Positions 1-6,570 of a stretch of 10,889 bases of DNA are shown piece by piece. This DNA is from JBAYHA01 sp964605975. GTDB taxonomy: Bacteria; Patescibacteriota; Patescibacteriia; UBA11705; JABHMO01. Location of the stretch: the NCBI GenBank assembly GCA_964605975.1, contig CAZSER010000025.1, positions 1-10,889 on the forward strand. Reading direction: 5' to 3'. The notes under the pieces are model-generated. The model had not been told where the DNA came from, ran no database searches, and saw only the letters and a list, made by a program, of their open reading frames with translations. Each line of letters starts with the position of its first letter. Within the stretch, counting starts at the first letter, position 1. Made by a program: the position numbers and the translations under genes.

Positions 1-2
1 CT

Positions 3-104
3 GCAGTATTATTAGATGAAGATTCCGTTTTTATTATTGAAGGCTTAGGGGCTGATGAAACGATATTGAACTTTTTGCAAAGTTTTATTTTCCAAAATAA
101 ATAA
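3..104 (+). CDS. C-terminal fragment of an unidentified protein
   Basis: The third forward frame is open from the window edge to a TAA at 102-104 and gives 33 residues; the other two forward frames hit stops within the first 18 bases. The visible tail is acidic, then hydrophobic and aromatic (starting AVLLDEDSVFIIEGLG, ending FIFQNK). I do not recognise the family, and the fragment is too short for a domain call. A promoter follows a few bases after the stop, so this gene probably ends its own transcription unit, although no hairpin terminator is visible between them. That it is coding is inferred from frame openness and from the following genes being on the same strand. Confidence 0.5.
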   Translation, partial: AVLLDEDSVFIIEGLGADETILNFLQSFIFQNK

Positions 105-108
105 AAGA

Positions 109-117
109 TGTTAAAAT
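109..117 (+). promoter_or_regulatory. Extended -10 promoter for the PsbP-like membrane protein gene
   Basis: TG-T-TAAAAT matches the extended -10 pattern TGnTATAAT with one mismatch in the hexamer. Transcription would start near 124 and leave an A/T-rich leader of about 50 bases before the ATG at 173. No good -35 hexamer sits 16-18 bases upstream, as with the other promoters in this window. Confidence 0.5.
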
Positions 118-172
118 ATAAGTGATAAAGTTTTTTTACAAAAAATAATTAGTCGTTTAAGTAATAAGCAGT

Positions 173-919
173 ATGATAAATCAAACAAAAATAAAAACTA
201 AAAAAAGAACGACCAAAAAGGACAAAGAGTTGAATGACTCTTTGGCGGTGATTTCCGAAAAAGCAGAAAAAGATATCAAAGTTCTCAAAAACGAAGTGCA
301 TTATTACAAAGGCGTGGCGATTATGACACTTACTTTGATTTTTTGTGTTTTTATTGCTTTTAGCTCTTTGTTTGCTTCGATGTATTTAGAAACTAAGGCG
401 ACTAGAGTTTTGATTGGGCAGTCATTGGATCAAATAATTACTCGATTGCCAGCAGACAGTTTAAGTGTGGAAAATTCTTTGATTGAAAATGATGAGTTTG
501 ATGAATCGGATAATGATATTTCTGCCGATTGGAAATCTTTCAACAATTTTGGTTATACAGTTTTTTATCCAGAAACATGGACAAGCCGAATTGATACTAT
601 TCGCAAGGTTGTTCATTTTTATTGGGATGGAACTGTTCGATCTGATAAAAGTATTGAAAATGGAGAGTTGAGAATCTTTATCAAAAACAGTAATGAATAT
701 CTTAATTTGCCGGATATGGAAATAGAAGACATTCGGGTTGGTGACACTATTGGAATGAGGTATGATTTTTCCAAAAACGGGAATGATTATGTTGCGGTAG
801 TTGTTCCACAAGGAGATAAGTTTGTGGAGTTTTTATTTAGAACGGTTAAGTCTGGGGAGGTTTTGTTGGGAGATACGATAATTGAAGAAATTTTAAATAA
901 ATTTACTTTAAATCAATAG
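173..919 (+). CDS. Single-pass membrane protein with PsbP-like extracytoplasmic domain
   Basis: This 248-residue protein has a lysine-rich cytoplasmic head (about residues 6-18), a charged, probably helical stretch (about 19-46), one transmembrane segment (about 47-70), an acidic low-complexity linker (about 95-120) and a compact C-terminal domain (about 119-246). That domain opens with DWKSFNNFGYTVFYPETW and closes with a short helix-strand before FTLNQ, the pattern of PsbP/MOG1-like lipoprotein domains common in CPR bacteria. In those proteins the domain is a small alpha/beta sandwich outside the membrane; its ligand is generally unknown. There is no lipobox or cleavable signal, so it is anchored by its N-terminal helix, domain outside. 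It has its own promoter and is followed by a terminator, so it is probably monocistronic. The domain call is from the motif only. Confidence 0.75.
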   Translation: MINQTKIKTKKRTTKKDKELNDSLAVISEKAEKDIKVLKNEVHYYKGVAIMTLTLIFCVFIAFSSLFASMYLETKATRVLIGQSLDQIITRLPADSLSVENSLIENDEFDESDNDISADWKSFNNFGYTVFYPETWTSRIDTIRKVVHFYWDGTVRSDKSIENGELRIFIKNSNEYLNLPDMEIEDIRVGDTIGMRYDFSKNGNDYVAVVVPQGDKFVEFLFRTVKSGEVLLGDTIIEEILNKFTLNQ

Positions 920-928
920 GTTAAAAAC

Positions 929-963
929 AAAAGACAGCCCAGTTTTTAGGGTTGTCTTTTTAT
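929..963 (+). terminator. Rho-independent terminator after the PsbP-like gene
   Basis: AAGACAGCCC (931-940) pairs with GGGTTGTCTT (949-958) over ten positions with a single G-U pair. The loop is eight bases, and a T-rich tract follows at 957-961. It lies about ten bases after the stop codon at 919. Confidence 0.85.
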
Positions 964-1010
964 TTGAATAAAAAATTAATTACAGGGTTTTGGTGAGGAT
1001 AAATTTTCTT

Positions 1011-1033
1011 AATTAACAAAATTTTGTTATAAT
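1011..1033 (+). promoter_or_regulatory. Extended -10 promoter within a perfect palindrome, upstream of the leader RNA and gap
   Basis: TG-T-TATAAT (1025-1033) is a perfect extended -10. It overlaps TAACAAAATTTTGTTA (1014-1029), a perfect 16-bp inverted repeat. A repressor bound there would block RNA polymerase, so the palindrome is a candidate operator. The block AATTAACAAAATTT (1011-1024) recurs before ligA at 8903-8916. The predicted start of transcription is near 1040, just at the first stem of the leader RNA. Confidence 0.7.
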
Positions 1034-1039
1034 GATGAG

Positions 1040-1198
1040 GCTAACTGACATATTTTTACTGGGATTTTAGAATCAAGGTGATTGATGTTTTCAAGATATA
1101 ACTCAAAATATCACAGCTCCAAATAATGACTTGGAGATTTTGAAAAAGGGGATTCACCCCCACATCTTCCGTTTAGGGATTGAAACATTAAAGTTAGT
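1040..1198 (+). ncRNA. Candidate structured leader RNA upstream of gap
   Basis: No convincing ORF lies here, but the stretch contains a nested set of complementary segments. P1, CTAACT (1041-1046) with AGTTAG (1192-1197), closes the whole element. Inside are a hairpin GATT/AATC (1063-1066/1071-1074) extended by ACT/GGT across a GG/AA internal loop; a long arm GATGT/ACATC (1084-1088/1162-1166) continued by TTTCAA/TTGAAA (1089-1094/1140-1145); two hairpins on that arm, GATAT/ATATC (1095-1099/1108-1112) and CTCCAA/TTGGAG (1117-1122/1131-1136); a side hairpin GGGG/CCCC (1148-1151/1157-1160); and TTCC/GGGA (1167-1170/1176-1179). The promoter at 1025-1033 would start the RNA right at P1. No T-tract follows P1, so it is more likely a 5' leader of gap than a free RNA. 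It matches no class I can name; a riboswitch, protein-binding leader or processed small RNA are all open. Confidence 0.55.
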
Positions 1199-1234
1199 AA
1201 AAAAAATAGATTATAAAAATTTAATACTTTATTT

Positions 1235-2227
1235 ATGAAAAAAATTGCGATTAATGGTTTTGGTCGTATTGGTAGATCAGCACTCAAAATTGCGCTTACC
1301 AAAAAAAACTTGCAAGTTGTGGCGATTAATGATTTAGCAACCAAAGAAAACTCACTTTATCTTTTGCAAAATGATACTGTTTATGGAAAATACAAAAATA
1401 AAGTTGAGCTAAAAAACAACTGTTTTATTATCGGTAAAAACAAAATAGCATTGTTTCATGAAGCGGATCCTCAAAAATTACCGTGGAAAAAATTAAAAGT
1501 TGATGTTGTTTTGGAATGTACCGGTAGATTTACCAAAAAAGAAGAAGTAGAAAAACATCTTTTAGCTGGTGCTCAAAAAGTAATTATTTCCGCCCCAACT
1601 AAAAGCGAGGATATTTTGACAGTTGTTAAATCAATCAATCACCAAAAAGCCAAAACAGAAAAAATTATTGCCAATGCCAGTTGTACTACTAATTGTGTTG
1701 CTCCAATTATGGCGGTATTACAAGAAAATTTTGGAGTGGAAAAATCGTTGTTGACCACGGTTCATGCTATGACTGCCAGTCAACGAACCGTGGATATGGT
1801 TAGCGGTAAAGATTTTCGAGAAGGCCGTTCCGCTTCTCAAAACATTATTCCTTCCACCACTGGGGCGGCTGTTGCTACTTCGTTAGTTTTACCGAAGTTA
1901 AAGTATAAATTTGATGGAATCTCTATGCGGGTCCCGGTTGTTTGTGGTTCTGTTTCTGATATTGTGGTTTTGTTGTCAAAAAATGTGACTGTTCAGGAAA
2001 TAAACAAAGCTTTTATTTCTGCTTCCCAAAGTTCTAAATATCGAGGAATTATTGATGTTTCGGATGGAAATTTGGTTTCCAGTGATATTTTGGGGAGTTC
2101 GGTATCAACCATTATAGATCTACCGTTTACTCGGGTTGTTGGTGGCAATTTGGTCAAAGTTGTTGCTTGGTATGATAATGAGTGGGGATATGCTAATCGT
2201 TTGGTAGAAATGGTTGATGAGGTTTAG
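1235..2227 (+). CDS. gap: Glyceraldehyde-3-phosphate dehydrogenase, type I
   Basis: The enzyme oxidises and phosphorylates glyceraldehyde 3-phosphate to 1,3-bisphosphoglycerate with NAD(P)+, in the cytoplasmic core of glycolysis. The 330-residue length is normal. The Rossmann motif GFGRIGR is at residues 8-14, an aspartate that favours NAD+ follows the second strand (INDL, Asp33), the catalytic block NASCTTNC contains Cys150, and the partner His177 is in TTVHAMT. The phosphate-site region GRSASQNIIPSTTGAA and the terminal WYDNEWGYANR are intact. The ATG at 1235 places the glycine motif at the usual distance; no Shine-Dalgarno precedes it. It sits about 37 bases after the candidate leader RNA, so expression may be controlled there. 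The prepilin peptidase gene starts 53 bases downstream without an obvious terminator, so read-through into the pilin block is possible. Confidence 0.97.
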   Translation: MKKIAINGFGRIGRSALKIALTKKNLQVVAINDLATKENSLYLLQNDTVYGKYKNKVELKNNCFIIGKNKIALFHEADPQKLPWKKLKVDVVLECTGRFTKKEEVEKHLLAGAQKVIISAPTKSEDILTVVKSINHQKAKTEKIIANASCTTNCVAPIMAVLQENFGVEKSLLTTVHAMTASQRTVDMVSGKDFREGRSASQNIIPSTTGAAVATSLVLPKLKYKFDGISMRVPVVCGSVSDIVVLLSKNVTVQEINKAFISASQSSKYRGIIDVSDGNLVSSDILGSSVSTIIDLPFTRVVGGNLVKVVAWYDNEWGYANRLVEMVDEV

Positions 2228-2280
2228 AATTGGAATGAAAAATATTTTTTGATTTTTATTTTAAAATTTAAATAAAGTAG

Positions 2281-3087
2281 ATGTCGATAATTTTTTATAT
2301 TTTATTTTTTGTCTTTGGTGCAATTATTGGTAGTTTTTTGAATGTTGTTGTTTATCGTTGGCAATTTAATAAGAAGGTTCGATCTGGTCGTTCTCGATGT
2401 CCGCATTGCGAACATATTTTGAAGATTGGAGATTTATTTCCAGTTAGTAGTTTTATTTTTTTGCGAGGTCGTTGTCGCTATTGTCGAGAAAAAATATCTT
2501 GGCATTATCCACTAGTAGAACTTTTAACAGCTTCTTTGTTTATATTTGCTTTTTGGTATCAAGGTGGCCCAGCTATTTTAAATCAACCGATTGTTGTTTT
2601 GAATTTATTTTTACATTTCTTTCTAATTTCAATTTCGGTAATAATTTTTACGGCTGACTGGTTGTTTTTTTCTGTTTTTAGTTCAATTATTTATATTGGA
2701 GCGGGATTTTTTTTCCTTTTCAAACTGGGGTTGGCTTTGTTGACTCCTGATTTGTTTTTTCATTTTTTGTTAAATAGTTTTTGGGCTGTATTGATTGGTG
2801 GAGGATTTTTTGCATTACAATATTTTGTTTCTCGTGGTCGTTGGGTTGGAGATGGTGATATGTGGATCGGTGGATTTATGGGAATAGTTTTGGGTTTTCC
2901 CAAAATTATTCCCGCGTTGTTAGTGGCCTACTTGCTTGGTGCCGTTTTTAGTGTTTTTTTATTATTAATCAATAGAAAGTCGTGGCAGAGTTCTTTGCCG
3001 ATGGGTGTTTTCTTAATTCCGGCGATGTTGATAATTCTTTATTATGGGGATTTTTTATTAAATTGGTATTTTGGGACTTTTTTATGA
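2281..3087 (+). CDS. pilD: Prepilin peptidase (A24 family leader peptidase/N-methyltransferase)
   Basis: This inner-membrane aspartyl protease cleaves the short leader of type IV prepilins and pseudopilins and, in the bifunctional form, N-methylates the new terminus. The 268 residues are normal for the family. The N-terminal segment GAIIGSFLNVVVYR and the cytoplasmic domain with two cysteine pairs (Cys40/Cys43 and Cys65/Cys68) mark the methylase-containing form, followed by YPLVELLTA (76-84). Candidate catalytic aspartates are Asp126 (in FTADW) and Asp193 in the G-x-G-D motif GDGD (190-193). The stretch after Asp126 lacks the usual IPD sequence, a mild divergence. Several hydrophobic segments fill the rest. 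Its stop overlaps the start of the next pilin gene (ATGA), which suggests translational coupling with its own substrates. Confidence 0.93.
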   Translation: MSIIFYILFFVFGAIIGSFLNVVVYRWQFNKKVRSGRSRCPHCEHILKIGDLFPVSSFIFLRGRCRYCREKISWHYPLVELLTASLFIFAFWYQGGPAILNQPIVVLNLFLHFFLISISVIIFTADWLFFSVFSSIIYIGAGFFFLFKLGLALLTPDLFFHFLLNSFWAVLIGGGFFALQYFVSRGRWVGDGDMWIGGFMGIVLGFPKIIPALLVAYLLGAVFSVFLLLINRKSWQSSLPMGVFLIPAMLIILYYGDFLLNWYFGTFL

Positions 3088-3590
3088 GAAATAAATATCA
3101 AGGATTTACTTTGTTGGAGGTAATGATTTTTTTGGGATTAGTTGCTGTTATGGCCGTTAGTGGTTTTGCGTATTATCAGCAAGGCAGTTCCGGTAAAAAT
3201 TTAAGCAGAGAAGTCGATCTTTTATTGATGGAAATAAAAAAAGTTAAAAATTATGCGCAAAACGGATTTATTTTTAACAATGAAAACTTTTCTAAATATG
3301 GATTAGCTGTTGTAGGAAATAAAAGTTATCTTTTTGGTGAAAATGGGGAAGACTGTTTTTTTGATGATTCGGATATTGTTTTGGGAGAAAAAAGTTTCAA
3401 GGCAAATTTAAAAGTTGTTTTTCCAGAAAATACAAATTCTATTTGCTTTGAAAATAAACAAGGCATGATTAAGCCAGTTGTTGGTGAAAATTTAGATAGT
3501 GATTTAGAGTTTGAATTTTTTGGTACTAAAAAAGGATTAACAAAAAAAATCAAGATTGAAAAAGTATCAGGTAATGTAATTTGGGAATAA
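3084..3590 (+). CDS. Minor pseudopilin, GspH/FimT-like
   Basis: A 168-residue prepilin with the class III leader MRNKYQG followed by FTLLEVMIFLGLV. Cleavage after Gly7 would leave Phe at +1 and Glu at +5, the canonical arrangement, with one long N-terminal helix that first anchors the protein in the membrane and then packs it into the pilus. The C-terminal globular part has two cysteines (91, 121) and ends with a beta-rich segment (SICFENKQGMIKP) reminiscent of GspH. I chose the ATG at 3084, not codons further upstream in the same frame, because it gives a seven-residue leader and overlaps the peptidase stop. In GspH-type systems this subunit joins the I-J-K tip complex. FimT is the alternative name for the same position in type IV pili. 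Confidence 0.85.
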   Translation: MRNKYQGFTLLEVMIFLGLVAVMAVSGFAYYQQGSSGKNLSREVDLLLMEIKKVKNYAQNGFIFNNENFSKYGLAVVGNKSYLFGENGEDCFFDDSDIVLGEKSFKANLKVVFPENTNSICFENKQGMIKPVVGENLDSDLEFEFFGTKKGLTKKIKIEKVSGNVIWE

Positions 3591-3598
3591 AAATTTTT

Positions 3599-4210
3599 AT
3601 GCGGGGAAAAAAATATCAAGGTTCGGGTTTGTTGGAAGTTGTCGTTGCGATGGCGATTATTATTGTTGTTTTGATTGGGATTTTGAGCAGGACATCAATG
3701 TTGGCTTCTTGGCAAAAAGATTCTTTTGATCGCACCAAAGCAGTTTTTTTGGCCAGAGAGGCATTGGAGGTTGTGCGCAATATCAGAGATACTAATTGGT
3801 TGCGTGGTTGTTCCAGTTTTGATGACCCCGAAAAATGTTTTTATTGGGATAGTGGTCTTTTGGCGCAAACGGCAACTTACTATTGGCAAGAAGAAAAAGA
3901 GATGTTTTCCTTACAGCCTCTCGCAGAAAATTTTGAGCAATGTCGCAGTAGTGGTTCTTGTCGGTTGTTTTTTTCCTCTTCGGGAGAGTTGAGTTATGAA
4001 CAAACGGCTTTACCCAGTAATTTTTATCGAGTAGTTAAAGTTAGTAAAATATGTCAAGAACAAGCAGATTGTCAAGATGGTATTTGTGAGCAAGGAGAGA
4101 GTTGTTTTTCGGAAGAAATTGGGATTGAGGTAAGTTCTTTAGTGTCATGGAAGGATGGTGAAAATTGGAAAAACTTGGAATTAAAACAACAGTTTTTTAA
4201 TTGGCGTTAA
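3599..4210 (+). CDS. Minor pseudopilin, GspI/PilV-like, with a cysteine-rich insert
   Basis: A 203-residue prepilin with leader MRGKKYQG, then SGLLEVVVAMAIIIVV. Cleavage after Gly8 gives Ser at +1, not Phe, and keeps Glu at +5. The stretch AREALEVVRNIRDTNWL (52-68) resembles the start of the globular domain in PilV/GspI proteins of CPR bacteria. There are eight cysteines (71, 80, 115, 121, 152, 158, 163, 169); the last four form C-x5-C-x4-C-x5-C around DCQDGICEQGESC. An in-frame TTG at 3581 would add six residues, but the ATG at 3599 gives the normal leader length. It begins eight bases after the preceding stop. The likely role is a tip-complex subunit next to the J- and K-like proteins. Confidence 0.85.
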   Translation: MRGKKYQGSGLLEVVVAMAIIIVVLIGILSRTSMLASWQKDSFDRTKAVFLAREALEVVRNIRDTNWLRGCSSFDDPEKCFYWDSGLLAQTATYYWQEEKEMFSLQPLAENFEQCRSSGSCRLFFSSSGELSYEQTALPSNFYRVVKVSKICQEQADCQDGICEQGESCFSEEIGIEVSSLVSWKDGENWKNLELKQQFFNWR

Positions 4211-4230
4211 TTTCTAAAAATTTATTTAAT

Positions 4231-4755
4231 ATGCGCAAAGGATTTTCGTTAATGGAGATGTTGGTAGCAATGGCACTTTTTGTGACAATTGCTTTTGTTT
4301 TGAGTGATATTTTATTGCGAAATAGTTTTGGAGAACGAAAAGTTCTAAAAAGGGAAGAGGCGCAAGCGGAGGCTTCAATTTTATTTGCGGGATTAGCAGA
4401 AAAAATAGGTTTATCACGGATTGATTATGAAAATTTAAAGATTGGAGAAGAACTTGTTTTAGTCGCAGAAGATGGAAAAATAAGAAAACTATTTTTTTCG
4501 GGAGAAGAAAACTCTATTTTGGAAGAGTGGGATGGAGAGCTTTTTGCTTTGCATTCGGATAAACTTTTTATTGGGAACTTTTCTTGGGAGCTTTATCCCC
4601 AAGAAGATCCTTTTTTTTATGATGAACAAGGCGGTTTTTATCTTGGTGAAACTATGCCGATAATTAAACTTTTTTTAACTGCTCGACACAAAGAAGGCTT
4701 GTCTGATGAGTTCTCTTTGCAAACGGCAGTTGTTCCTAAATATTATGGTCGTTAA
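4231..4755 (+). CDS. Minor pseudopilin, GspJ/PilW-like
   Basis: A 174-residue prepilin with the very short leader MRKG followed by FSLMEMLVAMALF. Phe +1 and Glu +5 (residue 9) are both canonical. After the helix come charged segments and a beta-rich domain; the end, FSLQTAVVPKYYGR, resembles the closing strand of PilW/GspJ proteins. The open frame extends upstream to a TTG at 4201 inside the previous gene, but the ATG at 4231 gives a proper leader. It lies 20 bases after the preceding stop and overlaps the next gene by 11 bases. It contains no cysteine. Its position between I-like and K-like genes supports a GspJ role, which is inferred from order more than from sequence. Confidence 0.85.
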   Translation: MRKGFSLMEMLVAMALFVTIAFVLSDILLRNSFGERKVLKREEAQAEASILFAGLAEKIGLSRIDYENLKIGEELVLVAEDGKIRKLFFSGEENSILEEWDGELFALHSDKLFIGNFSWELYPQEDPFFYDEQGGFYLGETMPIIKLFLTARHKEGLSDEFSLQTAVVPKYYGR

Positions 4756-5518
4756 AAAGATTAAACAAGGATCAGTTCTTCTTTATGCCGTTTTGGTAAT
4801 CGCCCTTATTTTGAGTGGAACCCTTTTGTTTGGTGAACAGATTCGTAATTCGTTGAGATCATTTGCTAATTATGTAGAAAAGCAACAGGCCTTAGCTTTG
4901 GCAGAGAGCGGGTTGGAAAGAGCTTTTTTTGAAATAAGAAAGAATGATGAAATCCCCGAAAATGAAAACTGTTTTGGTATTTCTGGCTGTTCTTGGATTT
5001 TTTCTGATGATGATTTGCCAGAACTATTTTTAAATTTGAATCAAAATCAAACAGTGCAGTTAGAACTGTTTAGTTCTGATGGTTTATTGTCTTTGGGTAC
5101 GGAGTCGTTAAGATTTTCTTGGGAGGGGGATGCTTGGTTGGAACTATCTTTTTATCGTTTTGAAAGTGGCAATTTTTCTCCTTGGGAATGGCAAGAGGGT
5201 GACAATTGGGATAGTTTAGCCGTATATAAAATGCTTTTGTTTGGGGGCGAGGAAGTAGTTAATTATCCACAAGCTAATGAAAGTTATTTATTAAGAATTA
5301 AGGCGTTAAAGGGTGATGTCCAAAATTTAAAGGTAGAAAACTTTAATGCCGATAATGCACAGGGTGATAGATTATCTTTTCCTAATATCCTAAAAATTCA
5401 GGTAAGGGCAAAAGTCAAGAATAGTTCGGCGCAACTTACTGCCGTTATGAAGAGATTTCGTTCTGCTCATGGGCTATTTGATTTTGTGATTTTTTCCAAG
5501 GACAGTTTGGTTAAGTGA
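4745..5518 (+). CDS. Minor pseudopilin, GspK/PilX-like, lacking Glu5
   Basis: A 257-residue protein starting MVVKKIKQG, then SVLLYAVLVIALIL. The putative cleavage site is after Gly9; the +5 residue is Tyr14 where other pilins carry Glu. Loss of Glu5 is known for GspK, which caps the tip. The helix continues into QQALALAESGLERAFFEIR (48-66), the hallmark AESG region of PilX/GspK. The rest is an acidic, tryptophan-rich globular domain with two cysteines (76, 81). The ATG at 4745 overlaps the previous stop and gives a normal leader; upstream codons in the frame would give an overlong one. It is the last gene of the pilin block. No hairpin terminator is visible after its TGA at 5516-5518. Confidence 0.85.
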   Translation: MVVKKIKQGSVLLYAVLVIALILSGTLLFGEQIRNSLRSFANYVEKQQALALAESGLERAFFEIRKNDEIPENENCFGISGCSWIFSDDDLPELFLNLNQNQTVQLELFSSDGLLSLGTESLRFSWEGDAWLELSFYRFESGNFSPWEWQEGDNWDSLAVYKMLLFGGEEVVNYPQANESYLLRIKALKGDVQNLKVENFNADNAQGDRLSFPNILKIQVRAKVKNSSAQLTAVMKRFRSAHGLFDFVIFSKDSLVK

Positions 5519-5534
5519 TTTTTTTTGTTTTTTG

Positions 5535-5543
5535 TGTTATAAT
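5535..5543 (+). promoter_or_regulatory. Extended -10 promoter for the EamA transporter gene
   Basis: TG-T-TATAAT is a perfect extended -10 in a T-rich stretch, with no clear -35. The start would be near 5550, leaving a roughly 65-base, almost pure A/T leader before the ATG at 5615. Confidence 0.65.
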
Positions 5544-5614
5544 TAAAATGATGATTATTGATTTTTTAAATTTGTTGTTTGTTTTTTTTAGTTTGATTAA
5601 AATAAAAATAAAAA

Positions 5615-6487
5615 ATGAATTGGTTTTTTTTAACACTGATGGCAATTGTCATCTGGTCGTTGGTTAATCTTTTGGATAAGTTTATTGTTACTAAACAGTT
5701 AAGAAATCCGTTGTTAGATACCGTTGTTTTTTGTTTGGTTCAATTTAGTTTATTTATAGTTTTTGGGGTGATTTTCTCTTCTGAACTATTAAATCCTTTG
5801 ATTGTTTGGCCGGCAATGTTGGCTGGTTTTTTGTATATTGGGGCAACTTATTTTTATTATTCTGCAATAAATAAAGAAAATGTTTCTGTTTTAGCTACTG
5901 TCTTGGCGGTTGAGCCATTAGTAATTGCTTTGGGTGGTTTATTTTTCCTAAAAGAAAATTTAAGTTTTATTAACTATTTGGGAACTGTTTTTATTGTGGC
6001 TGGAGCTTTGGCGATTTCTTATGAAAGGAGATTTCACTGGTCGCGATATTTGGGTTTTTCTTTTTTGGCGATGATTCTTTTTGCTATAAGGAATATTTTA
6101 ATAAAGTATAATGATTTGGCGGGTGTTAATTTCTCGGAGATGGCTTTCGCTTTTGGACTTGGTGGTTTGTTGTTAATGTTTCCTCTGATAATAATTTCTG
6201 CCCCACAGTTTGAAAAAAAACATCGTTTGGGGTTGCGTAATTTGGCGGTCGTATCCGTTCTGTCGGCTTTGGGACTATTGGCTTATTTAAAGGCAATCAC
6301 TTTGGGAGAACTTTCTTTGGTTGCTTCTTTTTTGGCGACAAAACCTCTTTTTGTTTTATTGTTGGTAATTATTTTGAGTAGGTATTATCCTAAATTTATC
6401 AAAGAAAAAATATCACGAGATCAACTGTTAAAAAAATTGTTGGCGATGGGGCTCATAATTGTTGGGACGGGTGGGATTCTTTTTTAA
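5615..6487 (+). CDS. EamA/DMT-family transporter
   Basis: A 290-residue inner-membrane protein with about ten hydrophobic segments arranged as two halves of five, the fold of drug/metabolite transporters. The first half carries the family's central signature: a segment with small residues (SVLATVLAVEPLVIALGG, 91-108) followed by FFLKENLS and a terminal helix (YLGTVFIVAGALAIS). The second half repeats it: KAITLGELSLVASFLATKPLF (226-246), a basic loop (about 257-274), then LLAMGLIIVGTGGILF. Family members export amino acids, metabolites or other small molecules, or import nucleotides or sugars; the sequence does not reveal the substrate. Length is typical and both halves are complete. It has its own promoter, and the next gene has another, so it is likely monocistronic. 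Confidence 0.88.
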   Translation: MNWFFLTLMAIVIWSLVNLLDKFIVTKQLRNPLLDTVVFCLVQFSLFIVFGVIFSSELLNPLIVWPAMLAGFLYIGATYFYYSAINKENVSVLATVLAVEPLVIALGGLFFLKENLSFINYLGTVFIVAGALAISYERRFHWSRYLGFSFLAMILFAIRNILIKYNDLAGVNFSEMAFAFGLGGLLLMFPLIIISAPQFEKKHRLGLRNLAVVSVLSALGLLAYLKAITLGELSLVASFLATKPLFVLLLVIILSRYYPKFIKEKISRDQLLKKLLAMGLIIVGTGGILF

Positions 6488-6509
6488 GTTTGGAGTGTTT
6501 GTTTTTTTT

Positions 6510-6518
6510 TGCTATAAT
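6510..6518 (+). promoter_or_regulatory. Extended -10 promoter for the beta-helix surface protein gene
   Basis: TG-C-TATAAT is a perfect extended -10. A weak -35 (TTGGAG, 6490-6495) lies 17 bases upstream, the best -35 of the five promoters here. The transcript would start near 6525, about 45 bases before the ATG at 6571. The A/G-rich run GAAAGAAA just before the ATG is the closest thing to a ribosome binding site. Confidence 0.65.
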
Positions 6519-6570
6519 ATAAAGGATTAATTTTTCATTAGAAAAATAAAAATAAATAAAGAAAGAAACT

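Noticed and set aside
1171..1186. GTTTAGGGATTGAAAC resembles the end of a CRISPR repeat (ATTGAAAC).
   Set aside because: There is only one copy, no spacer periodicity and no cas gene in the window. The bases are partly explained by a hairpin of the leader RNA.
2237..2280. A/T palindromes after gap, such as AAAAATATTTTT, as a possible terminator or promoter.
   Set aside because: They have no G/C stem and no TGn extension; such strings are expected by chance in this composition.
3581..3598. Alternative TTG start for the I-like pilin (and likewise a TTG at 4201 for the J-like pilin).
   Set aside because: Both would lengthen the prepilin leader; the downstream ATGs at 3599 and 4231 give the usual 4-8 residue basic leader ending in Gly.
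3085..5518. Recoding of UGA as glycine, as in Gracilibacteria and Absconditabacteria.
   Set aside because: TGA ends the peptidase gene exactly at the next start and ends the K-like pilin, and no gene here has in-frame TGA codons.
5548..5667. A possible 39-residue ORF starting at tandem ATGs just after the transporter promoter.
   Set aside because: It overlaps the transporter start in another frame, is made of low-complexity A/T codons and has no ribosome binding site. A leader peptide cannot be excluded but is not supported.
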